Shown: positions 49,404 through 58,871 of the stretch, piece after piece
How positions within the stretch are numbered: position 1 is the first letter of the stretch
Layout: every line of letters begins with the position of its first letter
Source: Mogibacterium sp.
GTDB taxonomy: Bacteria > Bacillota > Clostridia > Peptostreptococcales > Anaerovoracaceae
Reading direction: 5' to 3'
DNA length: 64,000 nucleotides
NCBI GenBank assembly: GCA_017403955.1
Contig: JAFRDH010000022.1
Coordinates: 1 to 64,000, forward strand
Made by a program: the position numbers and the translations under genes
The notes under the pieces: generated by a model
Told to the model about the DNA's origin: nothing
The model's input: only the letters and a program-made list of their open reading frames with translations
Databases searched by the model: none

Positions 49404-51308
49404 ATGAAGAGGAATCTGTATCTTACAACAACGCCTGTGGAAGAGGCGAAAGCAATCTATCTGGATGCCATTAAGGAAGACATAAAGCCTCAATCTGAAA
49501 ATGTCAGAGTAATAGATGCGCTCGGACGCGTTACCTCCGGGGCTGTATATGCCAAGTATTCATCACCGCTTTACAATTCAGCAGCGATGGATGGTATAGC
49601 TGTGATCGCGGCAAGGACCGAAGGCGCGTCAGAATCAACACCAATCCTCCTTAAGCCGGAGACTGACTATGTAATAGTCGATACCGGGGATCCTGTCCGC
49701 AAACCGTATGATGCGGTGATCATGGCGGAGGATACACAGGAGACTGACGAAGGGATGGTCATCCGTTCTGCTGCTCCTTCCTGGCAGCACATCAGACCTG
49801 TAGGTGAGGATATCGTCGAAGGAGAGATGATCCTGACAAGATGTCACAGGATCAGGCCGATAGATATTGGGGTACTGCTATCAGGCGGAGTTACAGAAAT
49901 ATCGGTTTTCAGAAGTCCGCGTGTAGGCATCATCCCGACGGGTACTGAGATCGTCGAACCATATGAAGACCCGGAGGAAGGCGACATCATCGAGTCGAAT
50001 TCGAGGATGTTCGAAGCCATGATAAGGGAAAATGGAGGACTGCCTCACAGATACGATATCGTCAGGGATGATTATGAAGAGATCAAAGCCTGTGTGCTTG
50101 CAGCGGTAGGTGAAAATGACATCGTGATCGTCAATGCCGGTTCGAGCGCGGGCACTGAGGACTATACAGTCCATATACTAAGGGAGATCGGTGAGGTATT
50201 CATCCACGGAGTGGCCATGAAGCCGGGCAAACCGGTCATTCTTGCAAAGGTCAATGGCAAGCCGGTCATCGGGATACCGGGCTATCCGGTCTCCGCGTAT
50301 CTGGCGGTGGAAAATTTTGTATTTCCTGTGCTGAGAGCGTTCACCGGGCTCAAAGAGACACAGAGCAGGACGATCCGTGCAGTTCTTTCAAGACGCCTGG
50401 TCTCATCCCTCAAGCACAGAGAGTATGTACGTGTAAGAGTGGGCAAGGTCGGCGGAAGATATACAGCAGCTCCTCTTGCGAGAGGAGCAGGGGCGGCAAT
50501 GAGTATGGTCAAAGCAGACGGATTCTGCGTGATACCTCAGGAATCTGAAGGATATGAAGCAGGGGACACCGTTTCTGTCGGTCTGTTCGGCCCGGAGGAT
50601 GAGATCAACAGGACTATTGTATGCACCGGAAGCCACGATCTTCTGCTCGATGTCATAGCTGATCTTATGTCCGGAGAGCCTGAAGGGATCAGGCTTTCAA
50701 GCACACATGTAGGCAGTCTCGGCGGGCTTATGGCTCTGAGGAGAGGCGAAGCGCATATAGCACCGACCCATCTCCTTGATGAGAAGACCGGTATTTACAA
50801 CGAATCCTATATACGGATGCTGTTCCCGGGAGAGGAAATGATCCTTGTAAAAGGTGTGAAACGAATACAGGGGATCATGACCGCTGCAGGCAACCCTCTC
50901 GGGATCCGCGATATCGAGGATCTTACCAGAGTCCGCTTTGTGAACAGACAGCGCGGCGCAGGTACGAGAGTTCTCCTTGACTACAAGCTGAGTCAGGCAG
51001 GTATTTCGCCTGAAGAGGTCGAGGGATATGATGCAGAAGCTGCTACCCACATGGCGGTCGCAGCACAGGTCGCGAGCGGAGAAGCTGACTGCGGGATGGG
51101 AGTTCTCTCAGCCGCTAAAGCCATGGGGCTCGACTTCATTCCGGTCGGAGAAGAAGAATATGATTTCGCCATGAGACCTGAGACACTCGGAATGCCGGAA
51201 ATGAAGAGCTTCCTCAGGCTCCTTTCGAGCGATGATTTCAGAAGCCGTCTGGAAGAACTCGGAGGATACTCTCTCGAAGGCTCAGGAGAGATCAGGCGCA
51301 TTGTGTAG
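49404..51308 (+). CDS. MoeA fused to a periplasmic-binding-protein-like domain
   Basis: The 634-residue protein has a complete MoeA part (about 1-400: SAAMDGIAVIA, GIIPTGTEIVEPYED, GDIIESNSRM, IVNAGSSAGTEDYT, GVAMKPGKPVILA, GIPGYPVSAYLA). A PBP-like domain (about 410-634: VCTGSHDLLLDVIADLM, STHVGSLGGLMALRRGEAHIAPTHLLDE, VNRQRGAGTRVLLDYKL, MGVLSAAKAMGLDFIPV) resembles the substrate domain of molybdate-responsive proteins. The extra domain may sense or deliver oxyanion or substrate. Two different MoeA proteins side by side are common where both tungsten and molybdenum enzymes are made. Which copy serves which metal cannot be read here. Confidence 0.9.
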   Translation: MKRNLYLTTTPVEEAKAIYLDAIKEDIKPQSENVRVIDALGRVTSGAVYAKYSSPLYNSAAMDGIAVIAARTEGASESTPILLKPETDYVIVDTGDPVRKPYDAVIMAEDTQETDEGMVIRSAAPSWQHIRPVGEDIVEGEMILTRCHRIRPIDIGVLLSGGVTEISVFRSPRVGIIPTGTEIVEPYEDPEEGDIIESNSRMFEAMIRENGGLPHRYDIVRDDYEEIKACVLAAVGENDIVIVNAGSSAGTEDYTVHILREIGEVFIHGVAMKPGKPVILAKVNGKPVIGIPGYPVSAYLAVENFVFPVLRAFTGLKETQSRTIRAVLSRRLVSSLKHREYVRVRVGKVGGRYTAAPLARGAGAAMSMVKADGFCVIPQESEGYEAGDTVSVGLFGPEDEINRTIVCTGSHDLLLDVIADLMSGEPEGIRLSSTHVGSLGGLMALRRGEAHIAPTHLLDEKTGIYNESYIRMLFPGEEMILVKGVKRIQGIMTAAGNPLGIRDIEDLTRVRFVNRQRGAGTRVLLDYKLSQAGISPEEVEGYDAEAATHMAVAAQVASGEADCGMGVLSAAKAMGLDFIPVGEEEYDFAMRPETLGMPEMKSFLRLLSSDDFRSRLEELGGYSLEGSGEIRRIV

Positions 51309-51315
51309 GCATTTG

Positions 51316-51324
51316 TGATATAAT
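51316..51324 (+). promoter_or_regulatory. Extended -10 promoter of lepA
   Basis: TGA-TATAAT at 51316-51324, 8 bases after the moeA-PBP stop, is identical to the extended -10 of the surface-protein operon. The leader to lepA is about 40 bases. Confidence 0.6.
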
Positions 51325-51371
51325 AACCATTACGGTTTTACACCCCGAGATCATTACAACACGAGGTATAA

Positions 51372-53180
51372 ATGAGTTATTTAGATAATATTAGGAATTT
51401 CAGCATTATTGCTCATATAGATCACGGCAAATCGACACTTGCAGACCGTCTTATTGAGAAGACGGGTCTTGTCGAAGCCAGAGATATGAAGGAGCAATAT
51501 CTTGATAATATGGACATCGAGAGGGAGAGGGGAATAACGATCAAACTCCAGACCACACGTCTCAAGTATAAGGCAGCTGATGGCCAGGAGTATATCCTCA
51601 ACCTGATCGATACACCGGGACATGTCGACTTCAACTATGAAGTTTCCCGCTCACTGGCTGCGTGCGACGGAGCCGTTCTTGTCGTAGACGCGACACAGGG
51701 AGTCGAGGCTCAGACGCTCGGCAACGTTTATCTGGCGCTGGATGAGGACCTTGAGATCCTGCCGGTCCTGAACAAAATGGATCTGGATTCTGCCAGACCG
51801 GATGACGCCAGAGCAGAAATAGAAGATATCATCGGACTTGATGCGTCTGAGGCGCCGGAGATCTCCGCAAAGACAGGAATGGGTATCGACGAGATGCTTG
51901 AGAAACTGATCGAAGTCATTCCTCATCCGGAAGGAGACCCGGACGGCAAGCTCAAAGCTCTCATATTTGACTCTTATTATGACAGCTACAAAGGCGTGAT
52001 CATCTATACAAGAATTTTTGACGGAAGAGTCAGGCGCGGCGATATCATCAGGATGATGAACACCGGCAAGAACTACGAAGTCACAGAGGTAGGATACTGT
52101 ATCCCGGGAACGGTCCCGGCTGATGAACTGAAGGCCGGCGAAGTAGGCTATATATGCGGAAGCATCAAGCAGGTAGCAGATGCCCGTGTCGGTGATACGA
52201 TCACACTCGCATCAAACCCTGCAGAGGCGCCTCTCAAAGGATACAAGAAAGCGCAGTCCATGGTTTACTGCGGTATCTTCCCGGCAGAAGGCGAGAAATA
52301 TGAAAATGTCAAAGACGCTCTTGAGAAACTCCAGGTAAACGATGCTGCGTTCAATTTTGAACCTGAGAATTCTGCAGCTCTCGGCTACGGCTTCAGATGC
52401 GGATTCCTAGGACTCCTGCACATGGACGTCATCACAGAGAGACTTGCGAGAGAATTCGATCTCGATGTCATCACGACACTTCCTTCTGTAGTATATAAAG
52501 TCGTCATGAAGGACGGCCGTGTGCTGGATATTCAGAATCCTTCCAACCTGCCTGATCCGACACTTATCGCTCATATCGAGGAGCCGATAGTTAAAGCGGA
52601 TATCATGACACCTAACGAATACGTCGGAAGCATCATGTCGCTTTGCCAGAACAGGCGCGGCAACATGATACACATGGAATACCTTACCAAGACACGTGTA
52701 CAGCTCCATTATGAGATCCCGCTCAACGAGGTCATCTACGATTTCTTCGATGCGCTGAAGTCCAGGACACGCGGCTACGCATCGCTTGACTATGAGTTCC
52801 TGAGATATCAGACAGCTAAGCTTGTCAAACTGGATATCCTGCTGAACCGTGAGCAGATAGATGCTCTGAGCACTATCGTGCCTGAGGAAGAAGCGATGGC
52901 TAAGGGCAGAGGCATCTGCGAGAAGCTCAAGGACATCATTCCGAGGCATCAGTTCGAAGTCCCGATCCAGGCAGCGATCGGACAGAAGATCATTGCCCGC
53001 GAGACCGTTAGAGCATATCGTAAGGACGTTCTTGCAAAGTGCTACGGCGGTGATATCACCCGTAAGAAAAAGCTCCTCGAGAAGCAGAAAGCCGGCAAGA
53101 AGAGAATGCGCCAGTTCGGTACGGTAACGGTACCTCAGGAGGCATTCACTGAAGTACTCAAGCTCGATGACGGCAGATAA
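51372..53180 (+). CDS. lepA: Elongation factor 4 (LepA)
   Basis: The 602-residue translational GTPase has [14 protein letters not shown] (P loop), RGITIKLQ (switch I), DTPGHVDF and NKMDLDSA, plus the LepA-specific C-terminal end ([28 protein letters not shown]). It back-translocates or rescues stalled ribosomes under stress. The length is exactly that of the family. It starts the housekeeping segment after the cofactor island, with its own promoter. Confidence 0.97.
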   Translation: MSYLDNIRNFSIIAHIDHGKSTLADRLIEKTGLVEARDMKEQYLDNMDIERERGITIKLQTTRLKYKAADGQEYILNLIDTPGHVDFNYEVSRSLAACDGAVLVVDATQGVEAQTLGNVYLALDEDLEILPVLNKMDLDSARPDDARAEIEDIIGLDASEAPEISAKTGMGIDEMLEKLIEVIPHPEGDPDGKLKALIFDSYYDSYKGVIIYTRIFDGRVRRGDIIRMMNTGKNYEVTEVGYCIPGTVPADELKAGEVGYICGSIKQVADARVGDTITLASNPAEAPLKGYKKAQSMVYCGIFPAEGEKYENVKDALEKLQVNDAAFNFEPENSAALGYGFRCGFLGLLHMDVITERLAREFDLDVITTLPSVVYKVVMKDGRVLDIQNPSNLPDPTLIAHIEEPIVKADIMTPNEYVGSIMSLCQNRRGNMIHMEYLTKTRVQLHYEIPLNEVIYDFFDALKSRTRGYASLDYEFLRYQTAKLVKLDILLNREQIDALSTIVPEEEAMAKGRGICEKLKDIIPRHQFEVPIQAAIGQKIIARETVRAYRKDVLAKCYGGDITRKKKLLEKQKAGKKRMRQFGTVTVPQEAFTEVLKLDDGR

Positions 53181-53195
53181 CAGATAATTCAGAAG

Positions 53196-53855
53196 ATGAA
53201 TAAGATCCGTTTCAGGATAGTTCTTAATATAATCATTATTGCAGCTTCAATCGGCGCGTGGCTTGTGATGGTTTTTGCCAAAGGCGGCATGCTGACAGAC
53301 ACAGGGCTGAGAAGCCTTAAGTATTTTACGGTGCTCTCGAATTTATTCGAGGGCACTGCGTGTATTATCTGGATCCTGGCGGTTTCATGCATCAGACCGG
53401 ATGAGAATAAAATCATTCGTGCAGAGAAGATCAAATATATGGCTGCAGTTTCCGTTGCATTGACTTTTATTACGGTCATGACGTTCCTCGGACCGCTTTA
53501 CGGATATATCTCGATGCTGTCCGGCGTGAACTTCTTCCTGCATCTCTTCGTCCCGGTCGCGGCTCTGGCGGAATGCATTTTCATTTCAGATACCGAGTAC
53601 ACTAAGGCGGATAATCGCCTGGCGGTCGTACCGATGCTTATTTACGGCGCCGCATATATTGGCAATACGCTGATCAACGGGATCGGTGAATGGCCGGACA
53701 CCAACGACTGGTATAGTTTTCTGACCTGGGGATATCCAATAGGCTTTGTGATCTTTGCAGTCCTCATATTCCTGACATGGCTCACCGGAGCGATCCTCAG
53801 GAAAATCAATAATTATTATGACAGAAAGGCCTCCGAAGGCGGAGACGGTGAATGA
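53196..53855 (+). CDS. Pr6Pr-like six-helix membrane protein
   Basis: The 219-residue protein has about six hydrophobic segments (about 8-28, 43-65, 82-102, 108-128, 145-165, 178-202) and motifs such as LRSLKYFTVLSNLFEG and GVNFFLHLFVPV, which fit the Pr6Pr family of uncharacterised bacterial membrane proteins. It begins 15 bases after lepA and its end overlaps hemW by 38 bases. No function can be inferred from the context. Confidence 0.7.
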   Translation: MNKIRFRIVLNIIIIAASIGAWLVMVFAKGGMLTDTGLRSLKYFTVLSNLFEGTACIIWILAVSCIRPDENKIIRAEKIKYMAAVSVALTFITVMTFLGPLYGYISMLSGVNFFLHLFVPVAALAECIFISDTEYTKADNRLAVVPMLIYGAAYIGNTLINGIGEWPDTNDWYSFLTWGYPIGFVIFAVLIFLTWLTGAILRKINNYYDRKASEGGDGE

Positions 53856-55083
53856 TTTGGCATTGAAGACAGGCCTGTATCTGCATTTTCCATTCTGCGT
53901 GAAAAAGTGCAATTACTGCGCTTTTCTTTCTTTTGATGCAGAAGGTTCCCCACGCAAGGAATATACAGAAGCGATGATCAAAGAGATCGAGACAAGGGGG
54001 CTGTTCTTTAATCATGAAAGAGAGATAGACAGTGTGTACCTTGGAGGCGGAACTCCGAGCGTCATGGATGTTTCGCAGCTTTCGCTGATCATGAAGGCAG
54101 TCAGGAAGAATTTTGACATCAAGTCCGATGCTGAGATCACGATCGAAGCAAATCCGGGTACTCTCGGCAAGACAGACAGAGTGACCCGCACCAAGCTCCA
54201 GGCTTACCGATTCATGGGGGTCAACCGGCTTTCGATGGGAGTTCAGTCGATGAACAACGACAGACTCCATCTGCTTGGCCGTATACATACTGCTGAGGAT
54301 GTAATAAGAGACTTCAGAATGGCGCGTGAAGCAGGATTTGACAATATCAATCTTGACCTTATTTTTTCCGTTCCGGGAGAGACGACTGAAGATGCACTGA
54401 AAGATGCAGAGGCAATAATCGCTCTCGGACCGGAACACATTTCATGCTATAGTCTGCAGCTCGAAGAAGGGACTCCGTTCTATGAAATGGCAGATCAGGG
54501 TCTCATAACTGAAGTGGATGATGAAGAGGACCGCAGGACTTATCACGAGATATGCAGCCTGCTCAAAAAGTCGGGATATGAGCACTATGAAATAAGCAAT
54601 TTTGCCAGACTGGCGGATGAGGACATAGGAAAGGATCCTGATGCTGTCAGCCCGTTCAGATCAATACACAACTCCGGATACTGGGACATGTCTGATTATA
54701 TGGGGATCGGGCTCGGAGCAAGCGGCTTTATCTCAAGGATCAGATACCGCAATACACCGGACCTCAATGAGTATCTGACGTTCTTCAGAGAACATGATCC
54801 TGCAGATATATATATTTCGGATATTCCGTCCGCTGAATACCACATCAACAGCGAGTTTGACATGCTCAGTGAAAAGGTCTTCACGGGACTCCGCAGAAGG
54901 GAAGGAATCAAATACAGCGAGACAGGTCTTACAGAAGAAGAGTTCTGGCGGGTATTCTCGTACGGAAGAAAAGAAGCCGAAAGATTTTCCGAACAGGGGC
55001 TCTTGATAATTGACAAAGAAGGCCTTAGACTTACAGAAAAAGGGATAGATATCAGCAATTCCATCATGGCTGAATTCGTATAA
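53818..55083 (+). CDS. hemW: HemW, radical SAM haem-handling protein
   Basis: The 421-residue protein carries the radical SAM motif in [13 protein letters not shown] (C-x3-C-x2-C), [10 protein letters not shown] (SAM binding), [14 protein letters not shown] and [14 protein letters not shown] typical of HemW. HemW was long called an oxygen-independent coproporphyrinogen III oxidase but acts as a haem chaperone. It normally lies downstream of lepA, as here. ATG 53818 lacks a clear ribosome binding site, and GTG 53848 in the same frame is an alternative that would remove 10 residues and shorten the overlap. Confidence 0.92.
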   Translation: MTERPPKAETVNDLALKTGLYLHFPFCVKKCNYCAFLSFDAEGSPRKEYTEAMIKEIETRGLFFNHEREIDSVYLGGGTPSVMDVSQLSLIMKAVRKNFDIKSDAEITIEANPGTLGKTDRVTRTKLQAYRFMGVNRLSMGVQSMNNDRLHLLGRIHTAEDVIRDFRMAREAGFDNINLDLIFSVPGETTEDALKDAEAIIALGPEHISCYSLQLEEGTPFYEMADQGLITEVDDEEDRRTYHEICSLLKKSGYEHYEISNFARLADEDIGKDPDAVSPFRSIHNSGYWDMSDYMGIGLGASGFISRIRYRNTPDLNEYLTFFREHDPADIYISDIPSAEYHINSEFDMLSEKVFTGLRRREGIKYSETGLTEEEFWRVFSYGRKEAERFSEQGLLIIDKEGLRLTEKGIDISNSIMAEFV

Positions 55084-55120
55084 TCAGCAAAGATCACTAA
55101 TCACAGAAAAGGAGATCAGT

Positions 55121-56605
55121 ATGAAGCATTATATTATGGCTCTCGATCAGGGCACTACCAGCTCCAGAACTATTATCTATGATAAGAACGGAAGCATCAT
55201 CTCTGTAGTTCAGAGAGAGTTCACACAGATATTCCCTCATGAAGGCTGGGTCGAGCACGATCCAATGGAGATATGGGCGTCTCAGATGGGAACTGCTCAG
55301 GAAGCGATCCTCAAGGCCGGTCTTACATACAAGAATATTGCAGCCATCGGTATCACCAATCAGAGAGAGACTACTGTAGTATGGGACAAGAAGACAGGCG
55401 AGCCTGTATATAATGCGATCGTATGGCAGTGCAGAAGAACAGCGGATTACGCAGCAAGACTCAAACCGCACGAAGATATGATCAGAGCCAAAACAGGACT
55501 CCTTGCAGATCCATACTTCAGCGGGACAAAGCTTGCCTGGATCCTCGACAATGTTCCGGGGGTAAGAGCAAGAGCCGAAAGAGGCGAGCTGCTGTTCGGC
55601 ACGATCGAAAGCTGGCTCATATGGAAGATGACAGGCGGAGAAGTACATGTTTCTGACTATTCCAACGCTTGCAGAACGATGCTCTTCAACATCAATACTC
55701 TGAAGTGGGATGAGGAACTCTGCTCACTTCTCAATATTCCTATGTGTATGCTGCCTGAGCCTGTTGAATGTTCAGCAAACTACGGTGAGACCATCAGCGA
55801 ACTGTTCGGCGGACCGATCCCTATCACAGGATCTGCCGGAGACCAGCAGGCAGCACTTTTCGGCGAGGCATGCTTCAATGAAGGCGACATCAAGAGCACT
55901 TACGGAACAGGTAATTTCCTGCTGCTCAACACAGGAGAAAAGCCTGTAACTTCGAAAAACGGCCTGCTGACGACTATTGCCTGGGGACTTAACGGAAAAG
56001 TCAATTATGCTCTTGAAGGTTCGGTATTCGTTTGCGGAGCTGCTGTACAGTGGCTGAGAGACCAGATGAAGTTCTTCCGCAGCGCACCTGAATCAGAAGA
56101 GATCGCTGCACAAGTACCTGATGCGGGTGGTGTATATGTTGTACCTGCATTCGTCGGCCTCGGAGCACCTTATTGGGATCCTGAGGCAAGAGGCGCTATG
56201 TTCGGGATCACAAGAGGAACGACCAGAGAACATATCGTAAGAGCCACACTCCAGTCGCTGGTATATCAGAATGAAGATCTGCTGGCTGCTATGGTCGCAG
56301 ATACCGGCAAAGAGATCACAACTCTTAAGGTCGACGGAGGCGCAGCTCTGAATGATCTTCTCATGCAGTTCCAGGCGGATATTTCCGATGTGGACATCGT
56401 CAGATATGCATCGATCGAGTCAACATCGCTTGGAGCGGCATATCTCGCGGGTCTTGCGGTAGGATATTATGACGGACTCGCAGATATTATCGCAAGCAAA
56501 GAAATCGCTAAGACCTTCAAGCCATCTCTTGGCGAGAAGACAAGAAAGGAGAAGCTTGCCGGCTGGCACAGGGCAGTCAGAGCTACAAGAGCATTCCACG
56601 AATGA
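55121..56605 (+). CDS. glpK: Glycerol kinase
   Basis: The 494-residue FGGY kinase starts [19 protein letters not shown] and has [25 protein letters not shown] and the C-terminal [19 protein letters not shown] motif. It phosphorylates glycerol to glycerol-3-phosphate. A glycerol facilitator gene is absent. The GlpA-like gene at 46739 could in principle use the product but is 7 kb away. AAAGGAGATC precedes ATG. A GNAT gene overlaps its end by 4 bases. Confidence 0.95.
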   Translation: MKHYIMALDQGTTSSRTIIYDKNGSIISVVQREFTQIFPHEGWVEHDPMEIWASQMGTAQEAILKAGLTYKNIAAIGITNQRETTVVWDKKTGEPVYNAIVWQCRRTADYAARLKPHEDMIRAKTGLLADPYFSGTKLAWILDNVPGVRARAERGELLFGTIESWLIWKMTGGEVHVSDYSNACRTMLFNINTLKWDEELCSLLNIPMCMLPEPVECSANYGETISELFGGPIPITGSAGDQQAALFGEACFNEGDIKSTYGTGNFLLLNTGEKPVTSKNGLLTTIAWGLNGKVNYALEGSVFVCGAAVQWLRDQMKFFRSAPESEEIAAQVPDAGGVYVVPAFVGLGAPYWDPEARGAMFGITRGTTREHIVRATLQSLVYQNEDLLAAMVADTGKEITTLKVDGGAALNDLLMQFQADISDVDIVRYASIESTSLGAAYLAGLAVGYYDGLADIIASKEIAKTFKPSLGEKTRKEKLAGWHRAVRATRAFHE

Positions 56606-57105
56606 TAACTGAAAGATTTGAATTCAGAGATATAAGGCCTGATGAAAGAGATCAGGCAGCAGAAATAGAACAAATAGTATTCCCGCCGAACGAAGTAGTG
56701 CTCCCTGACGATGTCAGGGAGCATGCTGAGGTCGCACCGGACTTATTCCTGGTTGCCGTTGACAGAGAGACCGGGCTTGTCGCAGGATTTCTGTACGGAC
56801 TTGCCACGGATGAGCAATCATTTAGGGACGAATACTTCACGGACGTTTCTCTTTATAAACCACAAGGGGAGAATATAGTATTGCTCGGACTTGACGTACG
56901 GCCTGAATACCAGGGACAGGGTCTGGGAAGAGCCATAATGACTGAATATTCCAGGAGAGAAAAGAAAAAAGGTCGCAAAAGACTTATACTTACATGCCTC
57001 GAGAATCTGGTAGGAATGTATGAAAAGTTCGGATTTGTTGATTTGGGTATTTCCGGATCTTCATGGGGCGGTGAAGAGTGGCACGAAATGGTCAAGAACC
57101 TTTAA
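56602..57105 (+). CDS. GNAT-family N-acetyltransferase
   Basis: The 167-residue protein has the GNAT core: [54 protein letters not shown] (acetyl-CoA-binding V-x-P-x-x-Q-x-x-G-x-G) and [20 protein letters not shown]. It resembles arylalkylamine or polyamine-type acetyltransferases, but the acceptor is unknown. It starts inside the glpK stop region (ATGA overlap), so it is co-translated with glpK. Confidence 0.88.
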   Translation: MITERFEFRDIRPDERDQAAEIEQIVFPPNEVVLPDDVREHAEVAPDLFLVAVDRETGLVAGFLYGLATDEQSFRDEYFTDVSLYKPQGENIVLLGLDVRPEYQGQGLGRAIMTEYSRREKKKGRKRLILTCLENLVGMYEKFGFVDLGISGSSWGGEEWHEMVKNL

Positions 57106-57138
57106 CGGAAAAATCTTGATAAAACTTTAAAATACCAG

Positions 57139-57167
57139 TAGACAAAACGTTTTTAATCAGTTATAAT
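57139..57167 (+). promoter_or_regulatory. Promoter of tRNA-Glu
   Basis: TAGACA (57139-57144), a 17-base spacer and TATAAT (57162-57167) lie 23 bases before the tRNA, a near-consensus promoter. Confidence 0.8.
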
Positions 57168-57189
57168 ACCACTTGCGCATGAAAAATGT

Positions 57190-57264
57190 GGCGCATTGGT
57201 CAAGAGGTTAAGACGTCGCCCTCTCACGGCGGAATCTGGGGTTCGATTCCCCAATGCGCTACCA
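57190..57264 (+). tRNA. tRNA-Glu, anticodon CTC, CCA encoded
   Basis: The acceptor stem GGCGCAT (57190-57196) pairs with ATGCGCT. The anticodon stem TCGCC/GGCGG closes the loop CTCTCAC with anticodon CTC, which reads GAG. The T arm is TGGGG-TTCGATT-CCCCA-like, and the 3' end is ACCA. The first pair is G-T, acceptable for this tRNA. A usual TTC tRNA-Glu must be elsewhere. Confidence 0.95.
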
Positions 57265-57266
57265 AG

Positions 57267-57299
57267 ACAAACCCTGCTAACAGCAGGGTTTGTTTTTTT
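57267..57299 (+). terminator. Terminator of tRNA-Glu
   Basis: ACAAACCCTGCT (57267-57278), loop AAC, AGCAGGGTTTGT (57282-57293) and a T run form a 12-bp perfect intrinsic terminator. Confidence 0.95.
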
Positions 57300-57303
57300 C
57301 TGA

Positions 57304-57334
57304 TGTGACAGTGGGGACGGTTCTCTTTGACACA
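57304..57334 (+). repeat. REP-like sequence of the kind linked to RAYT transposases
   Basis: TGTGACAGTGGGGACGGTTC followed by TCTTTGACACA has imperfect terminal symmetry (TGTGNCA / TGACACA) and a GGGGACGGTTCT core that I recognise from intergenic repeats near REP-associated tyrosine transposases in Bacillota. No transposase is nearby, so it would be a non-autonomous copy. Only one copy is in this window. Confidence 0.5.
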
Positions 57335-57372
57335 TTTCAGATCGTGTCTGCAGAGCAGTTCTCCTTCAGGTT

Positions 57373-57516
57373 ACTGTAAAGGTCGGCTTAAAGCAGACAA
57401 GTTGTCATGAAATATCATAAAAAGCAGGCTTTTCGGAGCTTGTTTTATTTTTTTTACTGTAAAATTTGCACTCTGCGGTCGGGATTGTCATGAAAAACCG
57501 CCATTTTTCATGACAA
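57373..57516. repeat. Two-unit direct repeat ending in a 13-bp perfect inverted repeat
   Basis: ACTGTAAA occurs at 57373 and 57456, each followed exactly 29 bases later by TTGTCATGAAA (57402 and 57485). The second TTGTCATGAAAAA (57485-57497) is the left arm of a perfect inverted repeat closed by CCGCCA and completed by TTTTTCATGACAA (57504-57516). The fixed spacing over an 83-base offset suggests a duplicated recognition unit or a small mobile remnant. No coding frame explains it. Confidence 0.6.
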
Positions 57517-57638
57517 ACGACGATATAACAAGAGATTCTTACATTAACTGCAGACTTGACCCGACAGAGCAATACACTGTATGGCTCGAGAGAAAAGCGA
57601 AACAGAATGAGTGAGATCGTCAGATTCGGAGCAATCTC

Positions 57639-57665
57639 ATTATCATACTTTTTGCGTATGATAAT
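57639..57665. promoter_or_regulatory. Probable LysR operator upstream of ilvE
   Basis: ATTATCATAC (57639-57648), spacer TTTTTGC, GTATGATAAT (57656-57665) is a perfect 10-bp inverted repeat 118 bases before ilvE. Its reverse complement matches the glnN site at 59822 at 21 of 22 positions. Confidence 0.65.
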
Positions 57666-57732
57666 TCAAAAGATATATGTATTACAAATAGTAACGCGAA
57701 AAGTGTATTATTAAGTATTAATTATTGTAAAT

Positions 57733-57747
57733 AGGCACTTTGTGCCT
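57733..57747 (+). other. Small leader hairpin before ilvE
   Basis: AGGCAC (57733-57738), loop TTT, GTGCCT (57742-57747) lies 36 bases before the start codon, probably in the 5' leader. The remaining stretch 57517-57783 holds no convincing gene. Confidence 0.4.
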
Positions 57748-57783
57748 GAAACTGTAATATAAGCTGAGGTATGGAGGACGCAG

Positions 57784-58866
57784 ATGGATTATAACTTTCC
57801 TGTAACAAAAACAACTACACCAAAGGAAAAGCCAACAGATTGTAAGTCACTCGGATTCGGTAAGTACTTTACGGACCATATGTTTATTATGGATTATGAT
57901 GAAGGACAGGGTTGGCATGACGGAAGAATCGTGCCTTACGGACCTATATGCTTTGACCCGGGTTCAACTACACTTCACTATGGACAGATGATGTTTGAAG
58001 GACTCAAGGCCTATCGTAATCCTGAGGGAGGACTCAACCTGTTCCGCCCTGACATGAATGCAAAGCGTCTCAATAACACCAATGAGCGTATGTGCATTCC
58101 GCCAATGGATGAGGAATTGTTCCTTGCTGCTGTAAAAGCTATCGTCAAAGTAGATGAGGACTGGACACCGACAGATCCGGGAACATCCCTTTATGTCAGA
58201 CCTTTCATCGTTTCACCTGAGGTCAGCTTCTCGGTACTGCCTGCGAAGAAGTACTGGTTCATAATAATACTCTGCGCTGTTGGTGCATACTATGAAGGTA
58301 ATGAGAGCAAGCTCCACGGCAGCCGTATTCTGGTAGAAGAGAAATACATCCGTGCCGCTATCGGGGGTACCGGATATGCCAAAACAGCAGGTAACTATGC
58401 TTGCGGTATGATCGCTTCCATCAAGGCCAAAGAGCATGGCTGCGAGGAAGTATTATGGCTCGACTCATATGAGCACCGTTATGTAGAAGAAGTCGGCACA
58501 TCCAATGCTTTCTTCAAGATAGGAGACACCATAGTCACTCCTGAATTATCCGGATCCATTCTTCCGGGCGTGACCCGTGACAGCACGATCCAGCTTCTGC
58601 GCAAATGGGGCTATAACGTTGAAGAACGCCGCATAGAACTTAAAGAGATATTTGACGCTATCGAGAACGGCACACTCAAAGAGGCTTGGGCAACAGGAAC
58701 AGCTTGCGTTATCTCACCGATTGGAGTCCTTAACTACAAGGGAGAAGACTTTGTTATCAATAACGAAGTTGTCGGCGATGTCAGCCAGCGTCTCTATGAC
58801 AGCCTGTACGGAATGCAGACCGGCAAGCTCCCTGATGAGATGGGCAACTGGATAGTCAGAATTTAG
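57784..58866 (+). CDS. ilvE: Branched-chain amino acid aminotransferase
   Basis: The 360-residue fold type IV aminotransferase has HYGQMMFEGLKAYRN, FRPDMNAKRLNNTNERMCIP, RPFIVSP, GTGYAKTAGNYA with K200 as the PLP lysine, and EVGTSNAFF. It interconverts Leu, Ile and Val with their 2-oxo acids, using glutamate. The length fits the long BCAT group. GGAGG stands 7 bases before ATG. A LysR gene follows 5 bases later, and the operator at 57639 suggests control by that regulator. Confidence 0.95.
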   Translation: MDYNFPVTKTTTPKEKPTDCKSLGFGKYFTDHMFIMDYDEGQGWHDGRIVPYGPICFDPGSTTLHYGQMMFEGLKAYRNPEGGLNLFRPDMNAKRLNNTNERMCIPPMDEELFLAAVKAIVKVDEDWTPTDPGTSLYVRPFIVSPEVSFSVLPAKKYWFIIILCAVGAYYEGNESKLHGSRILVEEKYIRAAIGGTGYAKTAGNYACGMIASIKAKEHGCEEVLWLDSYEHRYVEEVGTSNAFFKIGDTIVTPELSGSILPGVTRDSTIQLLRKWGYNVEERRIELKEIFDAIENGTLKEAWATGTACVISPIGVLNYKGEDFVINNEVVGDVSQRLYDSLYGMQTGKLPDEMGNWIVRI

Positions 58867-58871
58867 TTAAT

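Noticed and set aside
53848-53868. GTG 53848 or TTG 53857 as the hemW start instead of 53818.
   Set aside because: GGCGGAG is too close to GTG and too far from TTG. The evidence does not beat the first ATG, though the start remains open.
57510-57614. A 34-codon frame (MTNDDITRDSYINCRLDP...) in the gap before ilvE.
   Set aside because: No ribosome binding site, its start lies inside a perfect inverted repeat, and I recognise no family. Chance or a remnant is more likely.
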